This document shows positions 53,849-63,979 of a DNA stretch of 64,000 bases, piece by piece. This DNA is from Actinomycetota bacterium (lineage in GTDB: Bacteria > Actinomycetota > Actinomycetes > S36-B12 > CAIYMF01). Where the stretch lies: assembly GCA_026393115.1 (NCBI GenBank), contig JAPLAU010000012.1:62001-126000 (forward strand), read 5' to 3'. The translations under genes and the position numbers were made by a program. Under the pieces are notes generated by a model. That model did no database searches. It saw nothing but the letters and a program-made list of their open reading frames with translations, and had not been told where the DNA came from. How positions within the stretch are numbered: position 1 is the first letter of the stretch; each line of letters starts with the position of its first letter.

Positions 53849-55057
53849 ATGCGCCGCGTTGTGATCCTTGGATCAACAGGGAGCATTGGCACGCAGGCCC
53901 TCGAGGTCATCTCGCGCAATCCTGAACTGTTCACCGTGGTCGGTGTGGCGGCAGGCGGTACCACCGATGCGAGTGTGCGGTTATTGGCCGAACAAGCGGT
54001 GCAGTGCCGCGCCGAGGTCGTCGCCGTGCACAGCGCTACGGCGTCTCAGGAACTGCAACTGGCACTTTTTGCGGCCGCTCGCGAACAGGGGTACGAAGCA
54101 GGTAACTTTCGGATGCCGGCGATTCTGGCCGGCCCCGACGCGGCCACGAAGGTTGCTGCGTGGGACTGCGATGTCGTCCTCAACGGAATTACTGGATCGA
54201 TCGGATTGGCGCCGACATTGGCGGCACTGAAATCTGGTCGACTCTTGGCTCTGGCGAACAAAGAGTCGCTGATCGTCGGCGGACCCCTGGTGACCGCCAT
54301 CGCGGCACCGGGCCAGATCGTTCCGGTCGACTCCGAACACAGCGCGCTCGCTCAGTGCCTGCGCGGCGGTTCGGATCGCGAAGTACGACGACTGATTCTC
54401 ACCGCGAGTGGCGGCCCATTCCGCGGCCGCACTCGTGAGGAACTCACAACGGTCACTCCCGAACAGGCGCTCACCCATCCGACCTGGGCGATGGGACCTG
54501 TTGTCACGACGAATTCGGCAACCTTGATGAACAAGGGCCTCGAACTCATCGAGGCACACCTGCTGTTCGGAATTCCATTCGCCCGCATCGACGTGGTGGT
54601 GCATCCCCAATCAGTGGTGCATTCGATGGTCGAGTTCACCGACGGCTCAGTACTGGCTCAGGCGAGCCCCCCGGATATGCGTCTTCCGATTGCACTGGGA
54701 TTGGGATGGCCCGATCGGGTTGCCGACGCGGTTCCAGCGTGCGACTGGACGACGCCGACCGCGTGGACCTTCGAACCGGTTGACCATGAAGCATTCCCGG
54801 CCCTCGGGCTGGCGCGCACGGCTGGTGAGATCGGTGGCACCGCTCCCGCCGTTCTCAATGCGGCGAATGAGGTATGCGTCGAGGCTTTTCTTGGCGGCCG
54901 ACTGCCATTTCTGGCGATCGTCGACTCGGTGGCGCGTGTGCTCACAGAGCACACCGAGAGCGGTACGGTCAGGGAGGGGAACGAACTGACGCTCGAGGAC
55001 GTTCTTTCTGCTGACGATTGGGCTCGCACTCGGGCCCGCGAGATCGCTGGGACGTGA
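53849..55057 (+). CDS. dxr: 1-deoxy-D-xylulose 5-phosphate reductoisomerase
   Basis: Second step of the MEP isoprenoid pathway, NADPH-dependent. 402 residues with [14 protein letters not shown] (NADPH site), [28 protein letters not shown] (metal-binding Asp/Glu), [35 protein letters not shown] and [14 protein letters not shown]. It begins the conserved dxr-rseP-ispG group. The rseP start lies within five bases of its stop. Confidence 0.96.
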   Translation: MRRVVILGSTGSIGTQALEVISRNPELFTVVGVAAGGTTDASVRLLAEQAVQCRAEVVAVHSATASQELQLALFAAAREQGYEAGNFRMPAILAGPDAATKVAAWDCDVVLNGITGSIGLAPTLAALKSGRLLALANKESLIVGGPLVTAIAAPGQIVPVDSEHSALAQCLRGGSDREVRRLILTASGGPFRGRTREELTTVTPEQALTHPTWAMGPVVTTNSATLMNKGLELIEAHLLFGIPFARIDVVVHPQSVVHSMVEFTDGSVLAQASPPDMRLPIALGLGWPDRVADAVPACDWTTPTAWTFEPVDHEAFPALGLARTAGEIGGTAPAVLNAANEVCVEAFLGGRLPFLAIVDSVARVLTEHTESGTVREGNELTLEDVLSADDWARTRAREIAGT

Positions 55058-55059
55058 TC

Positions 55060-56370
55060 ATGCTTTTTGCACTCGGAGTATTGCTTCTGTTGGCCTTCAT
55101 CGCCCTGTCGATCGGCCTGCACGAAGTGGGTCACTTGCTGCCCGCCAAGCACTTCGGGGTCAAGGTCACCCAGTACATGGTCGGTTTCGGGCCGACCATC
55201 TGGTCGCGTGAGGGCGGCGAGACCGAGTACGGCCTCAAGGCGGTGCCCCTCGGTGGTTACATCCGCATGATCGGCATGTACCCGCCCGCGGCCGACGGAA
55301 CCGTGCGGGCCAGTAGTACCGGTCGCATGAGTGCCCTCATTGACGAAGCGCGCAAAGCCAACGCCGAGGAAATCGGCCTCCATGACGACTCGCGCACGTT
55401 CTACCGACTCACCGTGCCGCGCAAGCTGGCCGTGATGCTCGGCGGACCGGTGATGAATCTCGTCCTCGCCACCATCTTCTTCACTCTGCTTGTTGTGGGC
55501 GTCGGGTTGCCGACGCTCACCGCGACGGCCAGCGCTGTCGTTCCGTGCACCCCGACTGCCAGCAACCTTACGGGTGGTGCCGATGCGGCGGGGCTATGCG
55601 TGGGTTCACCGGCATCGCCCGCCGCGGCTGCCGGGCTGAAAGTGGGCGACACCATCACCTCGGTGGGTGGCGCGCCGATCTCAACGTGGGATGACGTGAG
55701 TGCGGCCATTGCGGCAGCCGGAGCCGGACCCACCACCATTGTGGTCAACCGTGACGGTGTGACCTCCACGCTCAATGCCACGCTCATCACGGTTCCACGG
55801 CCGGTCATTACTGACAGCGGTAAGCCGACGGGCGAAATCCAGCAAAAGCCTTTCTTGGGTGTCGGTCCCACCACGCAATTCATTCCGCAGTCGATCACGG
55901 CTGTTCCGGGGCAGATGTGGGATATCACCACGAGGTCGGTCAGCGCGCTTGTGACCCTTCCGGTGCGCATGTACGAACTCACGCGCACGTTGATCTCGGG
56001 CGGAGAGCGTGATCCCGAATCACCGGTCAGTGTGGTGGGGGTGACGCGACTGGGCGGAGAGGCGCTCAGTATCGATGAGCCGTGGCGTACCAAGGCAGCG
56101 CTCATTTTGAGCTTGGTGGCCGGGTTGAACCTCTTCCTGTTCCTGTTCAACCTCCTTCCGATCCTGCCGCTTGACGGCGGCCATGTCGCGGGAGCGCTCT
56201 ACGAGGGTGGGCGTCGTCGCATCGCGAAGATGCGCGGTCGTCCCGATCCCGGTCCCGTCGACCTCACCAAGGCCCTGCCCCTTGCATATGGCGTTTCGAT
56301 AGCGCTGATAGTGGTGTCGGCTGTGGTTATCTACGCCGATATCTTCAAACCCATCACCTTCGGCGGATAG
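55060..56370 (+). CDS. rseP: site-2 intramembrane zinc protease (RseP/Rip1)
   Basis: It cleaves membrane-bound anti-sigma factors and related proteins. Active-site HEVGH is near residue 20 in the first helix, a PDZ domain follows (about 170-250: GSPASPAAAAGLKVGDTITSVGG), and NLLPILPLDGGH gives the third zinc ligand. Four membrane segments. 436 residues from ATG 55060; GTG 55054, which overlaps the dxr stop, is the alternative. In M. tuberculosis Rip1 at this position processes several anti-sigma factors including RskA, and an RskA homologue lies 3 kb downstream here. Confidence 0.93.
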   Translation: MLFALGVLLLLAFIALSIGLHEVGHLLPAKHFGVKVTQYMVGFGPTIWSREGGETEYGLKAVPLGGYIRMIGMYPPAADGTVRASSTGRMSALIDEARKANAEEIGLHDDSRTFYRLTVPRKLAVMLGGPVMNLVLATIFFTLLVVGVGLPTLTATASAVVPCTPTASNLTGGADAAGLCVGSPASPAAAAGLKVGDTITSVGGAPISTWDDVSAAIAAAGAGPTTIVVNRDGVTSTLNATLITVPRPVITDSGKPTGEIQQKPFLGVGPTTQFIPQSITAVPGQMWDITTRSVSALVTLPVRMYELTRTLISGGERDPESPVSVVGVTRLGGEALSIDEPWRTKAALILSLVAGLNLFLFLFNLLPILPLDGGHVAGALYEGGRRRIAKMRGRPDPGPVDLTKALPLAYGVSIALIVVSAVVIYADIFKPITFGG

Positions 56371-56379
56371 GAGTTGGGG

Positions 56380-57207
56380 TTGTCCGACCCTACGAGAGCA
56401 CTGCGACTGATCGCGGGAGTCTGGGACAACGCCGACCTGCTGCCTCGCTGGCTCGAACACCACCGGTCGATGGGAGTCGCCAGCGTCGTTGCGATGGATT
56501 TCGGATCGACTGATGGCTCGCAGCAAATCCTTACCGATCCGCAGTGGCGGGATTTCGTTGACGTCATCGATTTCAGTGGGCTGACCACTGATACCAACCA
56601 GGTGATGCTCGACTACGCCCGCGCCACGTGGAATCGAGGGTGGGTTCACTACATCGACCCGGATGAGTTTCTCTTCACGCCGAGCGGTGGCGTCGATGAG
56701 CTCGTCGAACGCGGAATCGCCGCGGCGGCAGATGTGGTCGTCGTGCCGCGGTTTCACATGACCGGTGAACGGTCGTTGGCCGCCGGTGCGGTGCCCGTCG
56801 ACGTTCCCGATCTGACTCTGCGCTGGTGCGAGCAGGACATGACCAAGGTGATGGTCGATCTGGCGTCGTCAGCAAGGGCCGACAATCCAGGCCACGAGGG
56901 AATCGGAGGCTCGCAACTGGAGCTGACGGGCATTGAGTCCTGCCTCTTGCACTATCCGACCCGCTCGTATGCCAAGTTCGCCGAGAAGGTCGATCACGCG
57001 GATCTGACGATGAGCGTCAATGACTATCCGGAAGGTTTCGCCTTCCACTGGGTGCGTTGGATTGAGATTAGGAACGCTGGTGGGCTCCGCGAGGAATACC
57101 TCGATCAATTCCTCGCCGATGGCGACGTACCGCAGCTCATTACTGACGGTGAATACGCACGCGAGTACCGACTTGCGACAGTGAAACCCTCCGAACCCGT
57201 GGCGTGA
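56380..57207 (+). CDS. glycosyltransferase family 2-like protein
   Basis: 275 residues. RLIAGVWDNADLLPRWLEHHRSMGVASVVAMDFGSTDGS is the start of the GT2_4-type domain, and HYIDPDEFLF carries the acidic sugar-nucleotide/metal motif. The C-terminal third has conserved aromatic words (LLHYPTRSYAKFAEKV, GFAFHWVRWIE). No membrane segment or signal peptide: likely cytosolic. TTG 56380 is chosen because GGAG at 56369-56372 is then seven bases away. It interrupts the rseP-ispG adjacency seen in most actinobacteria, so it is probably an insertion. Acceptor unknown. Confidence 0.72.
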   Translation: MSDPTRALRLIAGVWDNADLLPRWLEHHRSMGVASVVAMDFGSTDGSQQILTDPQWRDFVDVIDFSGLTTDTNQVMLDYARATWNRGWVHYIDPDEFLFTPSGGVDELVERGIAAAADVVVVPRFHMTGERSLAAGAVPVDVPDLTLRWCEQDMTKVMVDLASSARADNPGHEGIGGSQLELTGIESCLLHYPTRSYAKFAEKVDHADLTMSVNDYPEGFAFHWVRWIEIRNAGGLREEYLDQFLADGDVPQLITDGEYAREYRLATVKPSEPVA

Positions 57208-57243
57208 GTCGCCGCAGCCACGCTCAACGGAGATAATGGCGAG

Positions 57244-58401
57244 GTGACCGTACCCCTTGGAATGCCAGCAGCCCCCAAGCCAGTTTTGGCCCCGCGTCGT
57301 GTTTCGCGGCCGATCGTGCTGCGTCACCCTACGCATCCGGTCACCGTAGGAGGCGATGCGCCAGTCAGTGTGCAGTCGATGGCTACCTCAGTGACGGCCG
57401 ATGTCAATGCCACGCTCCAGCAGATCGCCGAACTCACCGCGTCGGGTTGCCAGGTCGTACGAGTGGCCGTGCCAAGCCAAGACGACGCAGACGCACTTCC
57501 AGAAATCGCCCGCAAGAGCGGCATCCCCGTCATCGCCGATATTCACTTCCAGCCCAAGTACGTCTTTGCCGCCATTGAGGCCGGATGCGCAGGTGTGCGG
57601 GTCAACCCGGGCAACATCAAAGCGTTCGACGACAAGGTGGGCGACATTGCGCGGGCCGCACGCGACGCTGGAATTCCGATTCGCATCGGGGTGAACGCTG
57701 GTTCGCTCGACAAGCGCCTGCTCGAGAAGTACGGCCGGGCCACTCCCGAGGCTCTCGTTGAGTCAGCGCTCTGGGAGTGTTCGCTATTCGAGGAGCACGA
57801 CTTCCGCGACATCAAGATTTCGGTCAAGCACCATGACCCGGTTGTGATGGTCGAGGCGTATCGCCTGTTGGCCGCTCAGTGCGACTACCCCTTGCACCTC
57901 GGAGTAACCGAGGCGGGTCCGCAATTCCAAGGAACGATTAAGTCGGCCGTTGCATTTGGCGCATTGCTCAGCCAGGGAATTGGCGACACTATCCGGGTGT
58001 CACTGTCAGCACCTCCGGTTGAAGAGGTCAAGGTCGGTATCGGAATCCTCGAGTCGCTCAACCTGCGTGAGCGCGGCCTTGAAATCGTGTCGTGTCCCTC
58101 ATGTGGCCGTGCTCAGGTTGATGTGTACAAGTTGGCTAACGAGGTCACTGCAGGTCTTGAAGGTTTGGATGTTCCACTGCGCGTTGCTGTGATGGGTTGT
58201 GTCGTCAACGGGCCTGGCGAAGCGCGCGAAGCTGACTTGGGAGTTGCCAGCGGTAATGGCAAGGGTCAGATTTTCGTTCGTGGCGTCGTCATTAAGACGG
58301 TGCCGGAGGCGCAGATCGTTGAGACGTTGATCGAAGAAGCGATGCGTCTTGCCGAACAGATCACCGGCGAGTCCGGTGCACCCTCGGTGACTGTGGGCTG
58401 A
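57244..58401 (+). CDS. ispG: (E)-4-hydroxy-3-methylbut-2-enyl-diphosphate synthase
   Basis: Penultimate step of the MEP pathway; a 4Fe-4S enzyme. 385 residues with [76 protein letters not shown] and the cluster ligands in SCPSCGR and [13 protein letters not shown] 57244 is chosen; the first 25 residues before [12 protein letters not shown] are non-conserved. The 36-base gap from the glycosyltransferase has GATAAT, a possible -10 box. Confidence 0.96.
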   Translation: MTVPLGMPAAPKPVLAPRRVSRPIVLRHPTHPVTVGGDAPVSVQSMATSVTADVNATLQQIAELTASGCQVVRVAVPSQDDADALPEIARKSGIPVIADIHFQPKYVFAAIEAGCAGVRVNPGNIKAFDDKVGDIARAARDAGIPIRIGVNAGSLDKRLLEKYGRATPEALVESALWECSLFEEHDFRDIKISVKHHDPVVMVEAYRLLAAQCDYPLHLGVTEAGPQFQGTIKSAVAFGALLSQGIGDTIRVSLSAPPVEEVKVGIGILESLNLRERGLEIVSCPSCGRAQVDVYKLANEVTAGLEGLDVPLRVAVMGCVVNGPGEAREADLGVASGNGKGQIFVRGVVIKTVPEAQIVETLIEEAMRLAEQITGESGAPSVTVG

Positions 58402-58409
58402 GTAAGCAC

Positions 58410-59282
58410 ATGACCGATCTGGAGGAGCGAGTGTTGGACACGGCCGATAGTGGCCGGGTCCGAGTGCTTGGTCCCCACGATCTGCCACGCACACGCGAGT
58501 TACTCGACCGTGATCCAGTCTCACACTGCTTTGTGTCCTCGCGCGTTGCCGCGTCGGGTATGGATACCTGGCGCATGGGCGGCGAGATGTGGGGCTACGA
58601 AGTCGACGGGCAGATCGAGTCGCTGCTGCACGCGGGCGCCAACCTCGTCCCCGTCGAAACCACGGTCGAGGCTCGAGATGCCTTTGCGGTAAGGGCTCGC
58701 GCTCTAGGTCGGCGTTGCTCATCGATCGTCGGCTCGCGGGATGAAGTGTTGCATCTGTGGTCGCTTCTTGAGCACACGTGGGGTCGCCCGCGCGATACGC
58801 GACTGAGTCAGCCGTTGATGCGCATCGACGGTGCTCCCCTTGTTGAGCCCGATCCTCTGGTACGACGTGTGCGCGACGAGGAGATTGACTTATTGCTGCC
58901 GGCTGCGATCGAAATGTTCACCGAAGAGGTGGGTGTGTCTCCCGTTTCCGGCGGGTCGTCAAGCGCCTATCGCGCGCGCATCGCCGAGATGATTCGTGCC
59001 GGTCGCGCCTTCGCACGTATCGAGAATGGCGCTGTGGTGTTTAAGGCCGAAATCGGTGCCGCGACGTCGGCCGCCTGCCAGGTACAGGGTGTGTGGGTTG
59101 CTAGGAATCGGCGTGGGGAAGGGTTATCGGTAGCGGGGATGGCCGCCGTCGTCACTGCGGCTCGCCGCGACATTGCGCCCACCGTGTCGCTCTACGTCAA
59201 CGATTTCAACATCCCTGCACGTCGTTCGTACGAGCGCGTAGGGTTCGTGCAGTCAGGTGAATTCGCGACGATCTTCTTTTAA
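58410..59282 (+). CDS. GNAT acetyltransferase with N-terminal DUF4081-type domain
   Basis: 290 residues in two halves. The first (about 10-140) contains RVLGPHDLPRTRELLDRDPVSHCFVSSRV, the start of a domain usual in the actinobacterial gene after ispG (Rv2867c in M. tuberculosis). The second (about 150-290) is a GNAT fold with acetyl-CoA motif VWVARNRRGEGLSVAGMAAVV and the tail YVNDFNIPARRSYERVGF. Substrate unknown. It starts eight bases after ispG, so it is in the dxr operon. Confidence 0.87.
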   Translation: MTDLEERVLDTADSGRVRVLGPHDLPRTRELLDRDPVSHCFVSSRVAASGMDTWRMGGEMWGYEVDGQIESLLHAGANLVPVETTVEARDAFAVRARALGRRCSSIVGSRDEVLHLWSLLEHTWGRPRDTRLSQPLMRIDGAPLVEPDPLVRRVRDEEIDLLLPAAIEMFTEEVGVSPVSGGSSSAYRARIAEMIRAGRAFARIENGAVVFKAEIGAATSAACQVQGVWVARNRRGEGLSVAGMAAVVTAARRDIAPTVSLYVNDFNIPARRSYERVGFVQSGEFATIFF

Positions 59283-59315
59283 GCAGTGGCGTGGCTACAC
59301 GCTCAATGCGCAGTT

Positions 59316-59999
59316 TCACACGGCGAACTGACCGCGGAGAAGACTGACCGCGGAGTGACCCGGGTTGCCATCGATTGGCTCGTCTGAAATGTCGACGTTG
59401 GTGTAAACCGCAAGCGGAAGGCCATCGGGTACCGGGAAGGTTGCATGCGTCTGGCCACCGGACATCGTGCCCAGCGACACGAGGCCGCTGTCGTCGGGGC
59501 TCATGAGCCACACTTCGTAGAAGCCTTGGGGGTCTGCAAGTCCCACGGTGTCGACCTCAACAGTGCGACTGTTTCCGCGCTGTTGCAGTGAGGCGCTTCC
59601 AGATGCGGTCTGAGGGGCGCCGGGCAGCGTCGTGAGGGTCGCGACGGCGACAGTGGTCGGTGACGGACCCTGAGCAATGGATCGGCCAATCGTCACGCTG
59701 CCAGCGATAACCAACAGTCCCGCGGCGACCGCCACCGCGGCGAGCCAGCGCGGTCGCCTTCGGTCGAGCGGCAGCGGTACAGGCTCAGACGCAAGAGTTG
59801 CTTGCACGCCCTGCCAGACGCTTTCGGGAGGCAGCACGAGAGGAGCCTGACCGGTGCGAGCTACGCGCACGGTGGTGGCAAGGCTCTCGAGTTCGCCACG
59901 GCACTCAACGCAACCGGCGAGATGTTCAACATCGGTGGCGTCGGTGATCGGTTCGCCGAGGGCTGCCAAGGCCAGCACGTCGGGGTCACAGTGCGCCAT
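59316..59999 (-). CDS. rskA: anti-sigma-K factor (RskA family)
   Basis: N-terminal anti-sigma domain with the zinc-type motif H-L-A-G-C-V-E-C (about 26-33), one membrane helix (about 86-108: WLAAVAVAAGLLVIAGSVTI), and an extracytoplasmic C-terminal domain (TVEVDTVGLADPQGFYEVWL, TFPVPDGLPLAVYTNVDISDEP) typical of RskA. 227 residues. The gene overlaps the sigma factor gene by 14 bases. A duplicated CCGCGGTCAGT occurs near its 3' end. RseP encoded nearby is the probable protease that releases the sigma factor. Confidence 0.88.
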   Translation of the reverse strand: MAHCDPDVLALAALGEPITDATDVEHLAGCVECRGELESLATTVRVARTGQAPLVLPPESVWQGVQATLASEPVPLPLDRRRPRWLAAVAVAAGLLVIAGSVTIGRSIAQGPSPTTVAVATLTTLPGAPQTASGSASLQQRGNSRTVEVDTVGLADPQGFYEVWLMSPDDSGLVSLGTMSGGQTHATFPVPDGLPLAVYTNVDISDEPIDGNPGHSAVSLLRGQFAV

Positions 60000-60534
60000 G
60001 GGTCACCTCCAATCGGTCGCGCAGCTTGAGCAATGAACGGCGGATATGGCTCTTGACCGTGCCCAGCGGTATTCCGAGCCCTTCGGAAATCTGCTGGTGA
60101 GTGAGATCTGAGTAGAAGGCGAGTCTCATAATGGCGCCGGCCGGCTCGCCAAGGCAATTCAGTTCATCGGTCACAGTTAACTCATTGATGGCGTCGATTG
60201 TGGGATCAGGGGACGGCGAGTCGTGGTAGTCCAATTCGAGGGCCAAGGTGGGTGGCTGTCGGGCCTTGCTGCGGTGGTAGTCGGCTACCCGTCGGCGGGT
60301 GATTCCCATGAGCCATGCGGGCGGGTTGCCCGCATGGGGATCGAAACTCGTTCGCGAGTGCCATGCCGACACGAACACGGCCTGGGTCACATCTTCAGCA
60401 TCTGCAGGTGACGGGAGTGAGCGCAATGCAACCGAATAGACCAGTGGGCTCCAGCGTCGGAACATCTCCTCGAGCGCACCCTCTTCACCGGCGACCAGCC
60501 GGTGTCCGAGAGCGCGGAGCTCTGAGTCGATCAC
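59986..60534 (-). CDS. sigK: ECF RNA polymerase sigma factor, SigK-like
   Basis: 182 residues. Region 2: MFRRWSPLVYSVALRSLPSPADAEDVTQAVFVSAWHS, RRRVADYHR; region 4: DLTHQQISEGLGIPLGTVKSHIRRSLLKLRDRL. GTG 60534 is chosen, because codons further upstream fall in a hairpin region. The pairing with an RskA anti-sigma and a fasciclin-domain target gene matches the SigK-RskA-MPT70/MPT83 system of M. tuberculosis. No good Shine-Dalgarno is visible. Confidence 0.85.
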   Translation of the reverse strand: MIDSELRALGHRLVAGEEGALEEMFRRWSPLVYSVALRSLPSPADAEDVTQAVFVSAWHSRTSFDPHAGNPPAWLMGITRRRVADYHRSKARQPPTLALELDYHDSPSPDPTIDAINELTVTDELNCLGEPAGAIMRLAFYSDLTHQQISEGLGIPLGTVKSHIRRSLLKLRDRLEVTHGAL

Positions 60535-60560
60535 GTCAGTAGTGTCACATGGACACCGGC

Positions 60561-60621
60561 GAGCCCGCGACTCCTGGGGGATCCCATCCATCGTGGGAAA
60601 CCACACGGGAGTCGCGGACTC
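60561..60621 (-). terminator. 14-bp stem between fasciclin gene and sigK
   Basis: GAGCCCGCGACTCC (60561-60574) pairs with GGAGTCGCGGACTC (60608-60621), with one G-T wobble, around a 33-base loop. It starts 22 bases past the fasciclin stop. It probably ends most transcripts so that only a fraction reads into sigK-rskA. Confidence 0.7.
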
Positions 60622-60643
60622 GACCAGCATTACCAACTACCTG

Positions 60644-61309
60644 TCAGCCTGCGATGGGCGAGGGAAGGTTCGCGGGCAGAAGCACGCGGCTAATACCGTG
60701 CGCGATCTGCTTGTTTCCCTTGTTGATGTCTGCCTGCACTACCCACGGGTTGGTGTAGAGCAAACCCTTGTCGTACAGGTAGATGCGGCCGTTCATCACC
60801 TTGACGCGGACGGCGCCGCCGTTGAACATGCGCAGTACCACGTTGTTGGCCTTCGATGCAGCGCTTGAATCGATGGTGCCGGCGGTGCAGTGGTAGAGAA
60901 CGATGGCCTCAAGGGTGTTGATTCCGCCGGGGGTCTTGGTGGCCAACGCGGTGAAGACTGACTTCTCAGTGGGGTAGCCGTGTGCCTTCGGGAACGCCTG
61001 GATGGCGAACTTGCGGAACGCACTGTCGGTCGGGATGAAGCACGTCGCGGCCACCTTGCCGTTGGCGAGGGTGCCCACCGGCGAATCCGGCTTTGCCTTG
61101 AGAATGGCGTCGATGGTGTCGGTCAGAATGTCGTAGTCCGACCAGTTGTGGTCGAACGTGGGTGCAGCGCTGGGGTTCACTCCGAGCACGGTTGCCAACG
61201 AGCGCGTGCCCATAGGTGCGGCTTGCGTGGCAGGGGCGATGACGGTGGCCGCGAGGGCGGCCAGAGCGAGCGAACCGGTCAGCCCGGCGATCAGTCGTGA
61301 GCGACGCAT
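60644..61309 (-). CDS. secreted fasciclin-domain protein (MPT70/MPT83-like)
   Basis: Signal peptide (about 1-30, [20 protein letters not shown]), no lipobox, then a single fasciclin (FAS1) domain: [44 protein letters not shown] and a final HGISRVLLP. Two cysteines in the domain could bond. 221 residues from ATG 61309, with AAGGAG upstream. Fasciclin domains mediate adhesion; MPT70 and MPT83 are the main SigK targets in mycobacteria. In M. tuberculosis those genes also lie near dxr. Confidence 0.86.
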   Translation of the reverse strand: MRRSRLIAGLTGSLALAALAATVIAPATQAAPMGTRSLATVLGVNPSAAPTFDHNWSDYDILTDTIDAILKAKPDSPVGTLANGKVAATCFIPTDSAFRKFAIQAFPKAHGYPTEKSVFTALATKTPGGINTLEAIVLYHCTAGTIDSSAASKANNVVLRMFNGGAVRVKVMNGRIYLYDKGLLYTNPWVVQADINKGNKQIAHGISRVLLPANLPSPIAG

Positions 61310-61361
61310 GGGGTCTCCTTCTCGGTGTCGGGATCCCCTTGTCAGGATCCTCACTCCCCTT

Positions 61362-61388
61362 GTCGTCGGGGAGACCACCTCTGGATGC
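61362..61388 (-). promoter_or_regulatory. candidate SigK-type promoter of the fasciclin gene
   Basis: On the minus strand GCATCC (61388-61383) is followed after 17 bases by CGAC (61365-61362). This resembles the mycobacterial SigK consensus (CCATCC, 17-18 bases, CGAA) recalled from the MPT70/83 promoters. The transcript would start about 45 bases before the ATG. Confidence 0.45.
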
Positions 61389-61490
61389 ACTCGGCGACAC
61401 ATTTCTCAAAATCGTGTGTGCGAGGCCGACCCCGGCCGTTCGGAGGGCCGCGGACTATCCTCGGACCACCGACGACGAAGGGTTTCACCC

Positions 61491-63254
61491 GTGCTGCTAC
61501 GCATGTCAACGCTTTTCCTACGCACCTTGCGCGAGGACCCGGCTGACGCTGAGGTTCCGAGCCACCGCTTGCTCGTGCGTGCGGGGCTGGTGCGTCGGGT
61601 TGCTCCGGGTGTCTTTAGTTGGTTGCCGTTGGGATACATCGTCTACCGCAACGTCGAGCGCATCGTGCGTGAGGAAATGGACGCCGCTGGCTTCCAGGAA
61701 GTGCATTTCCCTTCGCTGCTTCCTCGCGAACCGTACGAGATCACGGGCCGCTGGACCGAATACGGCGACAATCTCTTCCGATTGCACGACCGCAGGCAGG
61801 GCGACTACCTCCTCGGACCCACTCACGAGGAAATGTTCACGCTGATGGTGAAGGGCGAGTACTCGTCCTACAAGGACTTGCCCTTGGTGATCTACCAAAT
61901 TCAGGCCAAGTTCCGCGATGAAGCGCGCCCTCGCGCGGGAATCCTGCGCGGCCGCGAGTTCATGATGAAAGATTCGTACTCGTTCGACCTTGACGATGCT
62001 GGCTTGGCGGTGTCGTACCAGCGACACCGTGATGCCTACGTCAGTACGTTCGATCGATTGGCCTTGGGCTATGTGATCGTGTCGGCGATGGCGGGCGCGA
62101 TGGGCGGAAGCGCCAGCGAGGAGTTTCTTGCGACCGCCGAACATGGCGAAGACACGTACGTACGCTGCACGTCATGCGATTACGCCGCCAACGTCGAAGC
62201 GGTCACGACACCGGTTCCTGAGGCGATCGCACTCGAAGGACTTCCGGTGGCACATGTCGAAGACACCCCTGACACTCCCACCATCGACTCGCTGGTGGCG
62301 CACGCCAACGCACACCAGTCACGCGACGATCGTCAGTGGACCGGTGCCGACACGCTCAAGAACGTGGTGCTCACGGTCACTCGTCCCGACGGCACCACCT
62401 ACCCGTTGGCGGTGGGGCTCGCCGGTGATCGTGAGGTTGACCTCAAGCGCCTCGAGGCTGTGCTGCACCCCGATTCGCCCACTCCCATGGATGAAGCCAC
62501 GTTCGCCTCACATCCGGCACTGGTCAAGGGCTACATCGGTCCGCAGTCACTCGGCGAAGAGTCTGCGTCTGGCATTCGATTCCTGGTCGACCCACGCGTC
62601 GTCGATGGCACCCGGTGGATCACCGGAGCCAACCAGCCCGGTCGCCACGTCTTCGATCTGGTGATGGGTCGTGACTTCACCGCTGATGGCACGATCGAGG
62701 CTGCGGAAGTTGTGGCTGGTGACTCCTGTCCGCGCTGTGGTTCGGAAGTGGAGATGGCGCGTGGCATCGAGATCGGCCACATCTTCCAACTCGGTCGCAA
62801 GTTCGCCGAAGCGCTTGATCTCACGGTGCTCGACGAGAACGGCAAATCACGCGTGGTCACGATGGGGTCGTACGGAATTGGTGTGTCGCGCGCAGTAGCG
62901 GCAATCGCCGAGCAGCACCACGATGACAAGGGGCTGGTGTGGCCGCGTGAGGTAGCGCCCGCCGACATTCACCTTGTTGCCACCGGTAAGGACGATGCAG
63001 TATTCGAAGCGGCCGAGTCGTTGGCAGTGTCGCTCGAAGCTGCAGGTGTGCGCGTGTTGTACGACGATCGTCGTGGCGTGTCGCCCGGTGTGAAATTCAA
63101 TGACTCCGAGTTGCTCGGTGTTCCCACGATCGTTGTCGTGGGTAAGCGCCTCGTCGACGGTGTGGTTGAGGTGAAGGACCGAGCCACGGGAGAGCGCATC
63201 GATGTCGTGCTTGACGAGGCCGTATCCACGCTGATTGCCCTCTGCCGGGGATGA
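61491..63254 (+). CDS. proS: prolyl-tRNA synthetase (bacterial type)
   Basis: Class II aminoacyl-tRNA synthetase, 587 residues. Motif 1 is in [31 protein letters not shown], motif 2 in [27 protein letters not shown], motif 3 in [16 protein letters not shown]. An editing (INS) domain of about 180 residues lies between motifs 2 and 3, and CPRCG/CTSCD pairs may bind zinc. The C-terminal anticodon domain starts at [17 protein letters not shown] 61491 is chosen (AAGG nine bases upstream; homologues start three to five residues before RMS); ATG 61503 is possible. Sequence upstream to 61146 overlaps the fasciclin gene. Confidence 0.95.
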   Translation: MLLRMSTLFLRTLREDPADAEVPSHRLLVRAGLVRRVAPGVFSWLPLGYIVYRNVERIVREEMDAAGFQEVHFPSLLPREPYEITGRWTEYGDNLFRLHDRRQGDYLLGPTHEEMFTLMVKGEYSSYKDLPLVIYQIQAKFRDEARPRAGILRGREFMMKDSYSFDLDDAGLAVSYQRHRDAYVSTFDRLALGYVIVSAMAGAMGGSASEEFLATAEHGEDTYVRCTSCDYAANVEAVTTPVPEAIALEGLPVAHVEDTPDTPTIDSLVAHANAHQSRDDRQWTGADTLKNVVLTVTRPDGTTYPLAVGLAGDREVDLKRLEAVLHPDSPTPMDEATFASHPALVKGYIGPQSLGEESASGIRFLVDPRVVDGTRWITGANQPGRHVFDLVMGRDFTADGTIEAAEVVAGDSCPRCGSEVEMARGIEIGHIFQLGRKFAEALDLTVLDENGKSRVVTMGSYGIGVSRAVAAIAEQHHDDKGLVWPREVAPADIHLVATGKDDAVFEAAESLAVSLEAAGVRVLYDDRRGVSPGVKFNDSELLGVPTIVVVGKRLVDGVVEVKDRATGERIDVVLDEAVSTLIALCRG

Positions 63255-63979
63255 GCAGCCAGAAGGCGATTGAGGTTGTCATCTTCGATTGGGGTGGCAC
63301 CCTCACCCCATGGGCTGACATCGACGTGCTCGATTCTTGGCGCGCCTATTCGCGCGTCGTGCGTCCTGACGATGCCGAATCGCTTGCGCAAACACTTGCG
63401 ACGGCGGAAGTTGCTCGGTGGGCAGAGCAGCGACGTACGGCCGGGCACGCTGGCACCGGACGCCTCGACCAACTTCTATCCGAACACGGCATCGACACTG
63501 AGTCGGAGGTCCACCGCTACGCGCTGGCAGCCTATGACCAATGGTGGACTCCATACACGCTGTGCGATCCGCAGGCTGCCCCGCTCATGCTGGCGTTGCG
63601 CGAGCGTGGGTTGCGTATCGGCGTGTTGAGCAACACTCAGTGGCCGGTGGGTGTTCACGACGCCGTTCTCGTGCGCGATGGGCTGCAGAACCTCATCGAC
63701 GGCGCTGTTTATACGTCGGAATTGCGTGTCGGCAAGCCGCATCCCGACGCATTCCGCGCGGCCCTCGATTCAGTGGGTGTCGAAAGCCCTGCCAGTGCTG
63801 TTTTTGTTGGAGACCGTCCCTACGACGATGTGCACGGCGCCCAGATGTTCGGGATGCGTGCGATCTTGCTCGCCCACGGAGGCATTGCGGCATCCGAACT
63901 CGTTGCGGTTGAAACGGAGCCGGACGCCGTGGTGAGCGAATTGGCCGACGTACTCGGTGTCATTGATAGCTGGCTCTGA
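63251..63979 (+). CDS. HAD-superfamily hydrolase
   Basis: 242 residues. Motif I is FDWGGTLTP: the nucleophile Asp is present and the second Asp of the usual D-x-D is Gly (D-W-G), a variant seen in some HAD enzymes. Motif II is GVLSNTQW, motif III K in [12 protein letters not shown], motif [18 protein letters not shown] helical cap lies between motifs I and II. Probably a small-molecule phosphatase; substrate unknown. ATG 63251 overlaps the proS stop (ATGA). The final 21 bases of the window hold no feature. Confidence 0.83.
   Translation: MSSQKAIEVVIFDWGGTLTPWADIDVLDSWRAYSRVVRPDDAESLAQTLATAEVARWAEQRRTAGHAGTGRLDQLLSEHGIDTESEVHRYALAAYDQWWTPYTLCDPQAAPLMLALRERGLRIGVLSNTQWPVGVHDAVLVRDGLQNLIDGAVYTSELRVGKPHPDAFRAALDSVGVESPASAVFVGDRPYDDVHGAQMFGMRAILLAHGGIAASELVAVETEPDAVVSELADVLGVIDSWL

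Noticed and set aside
61146-61490. Upstream extension of proS to 61146
   Set aside because: It is antisense to the fasciclin gene and its promoter; ProRS homology starts at 61491-61503.
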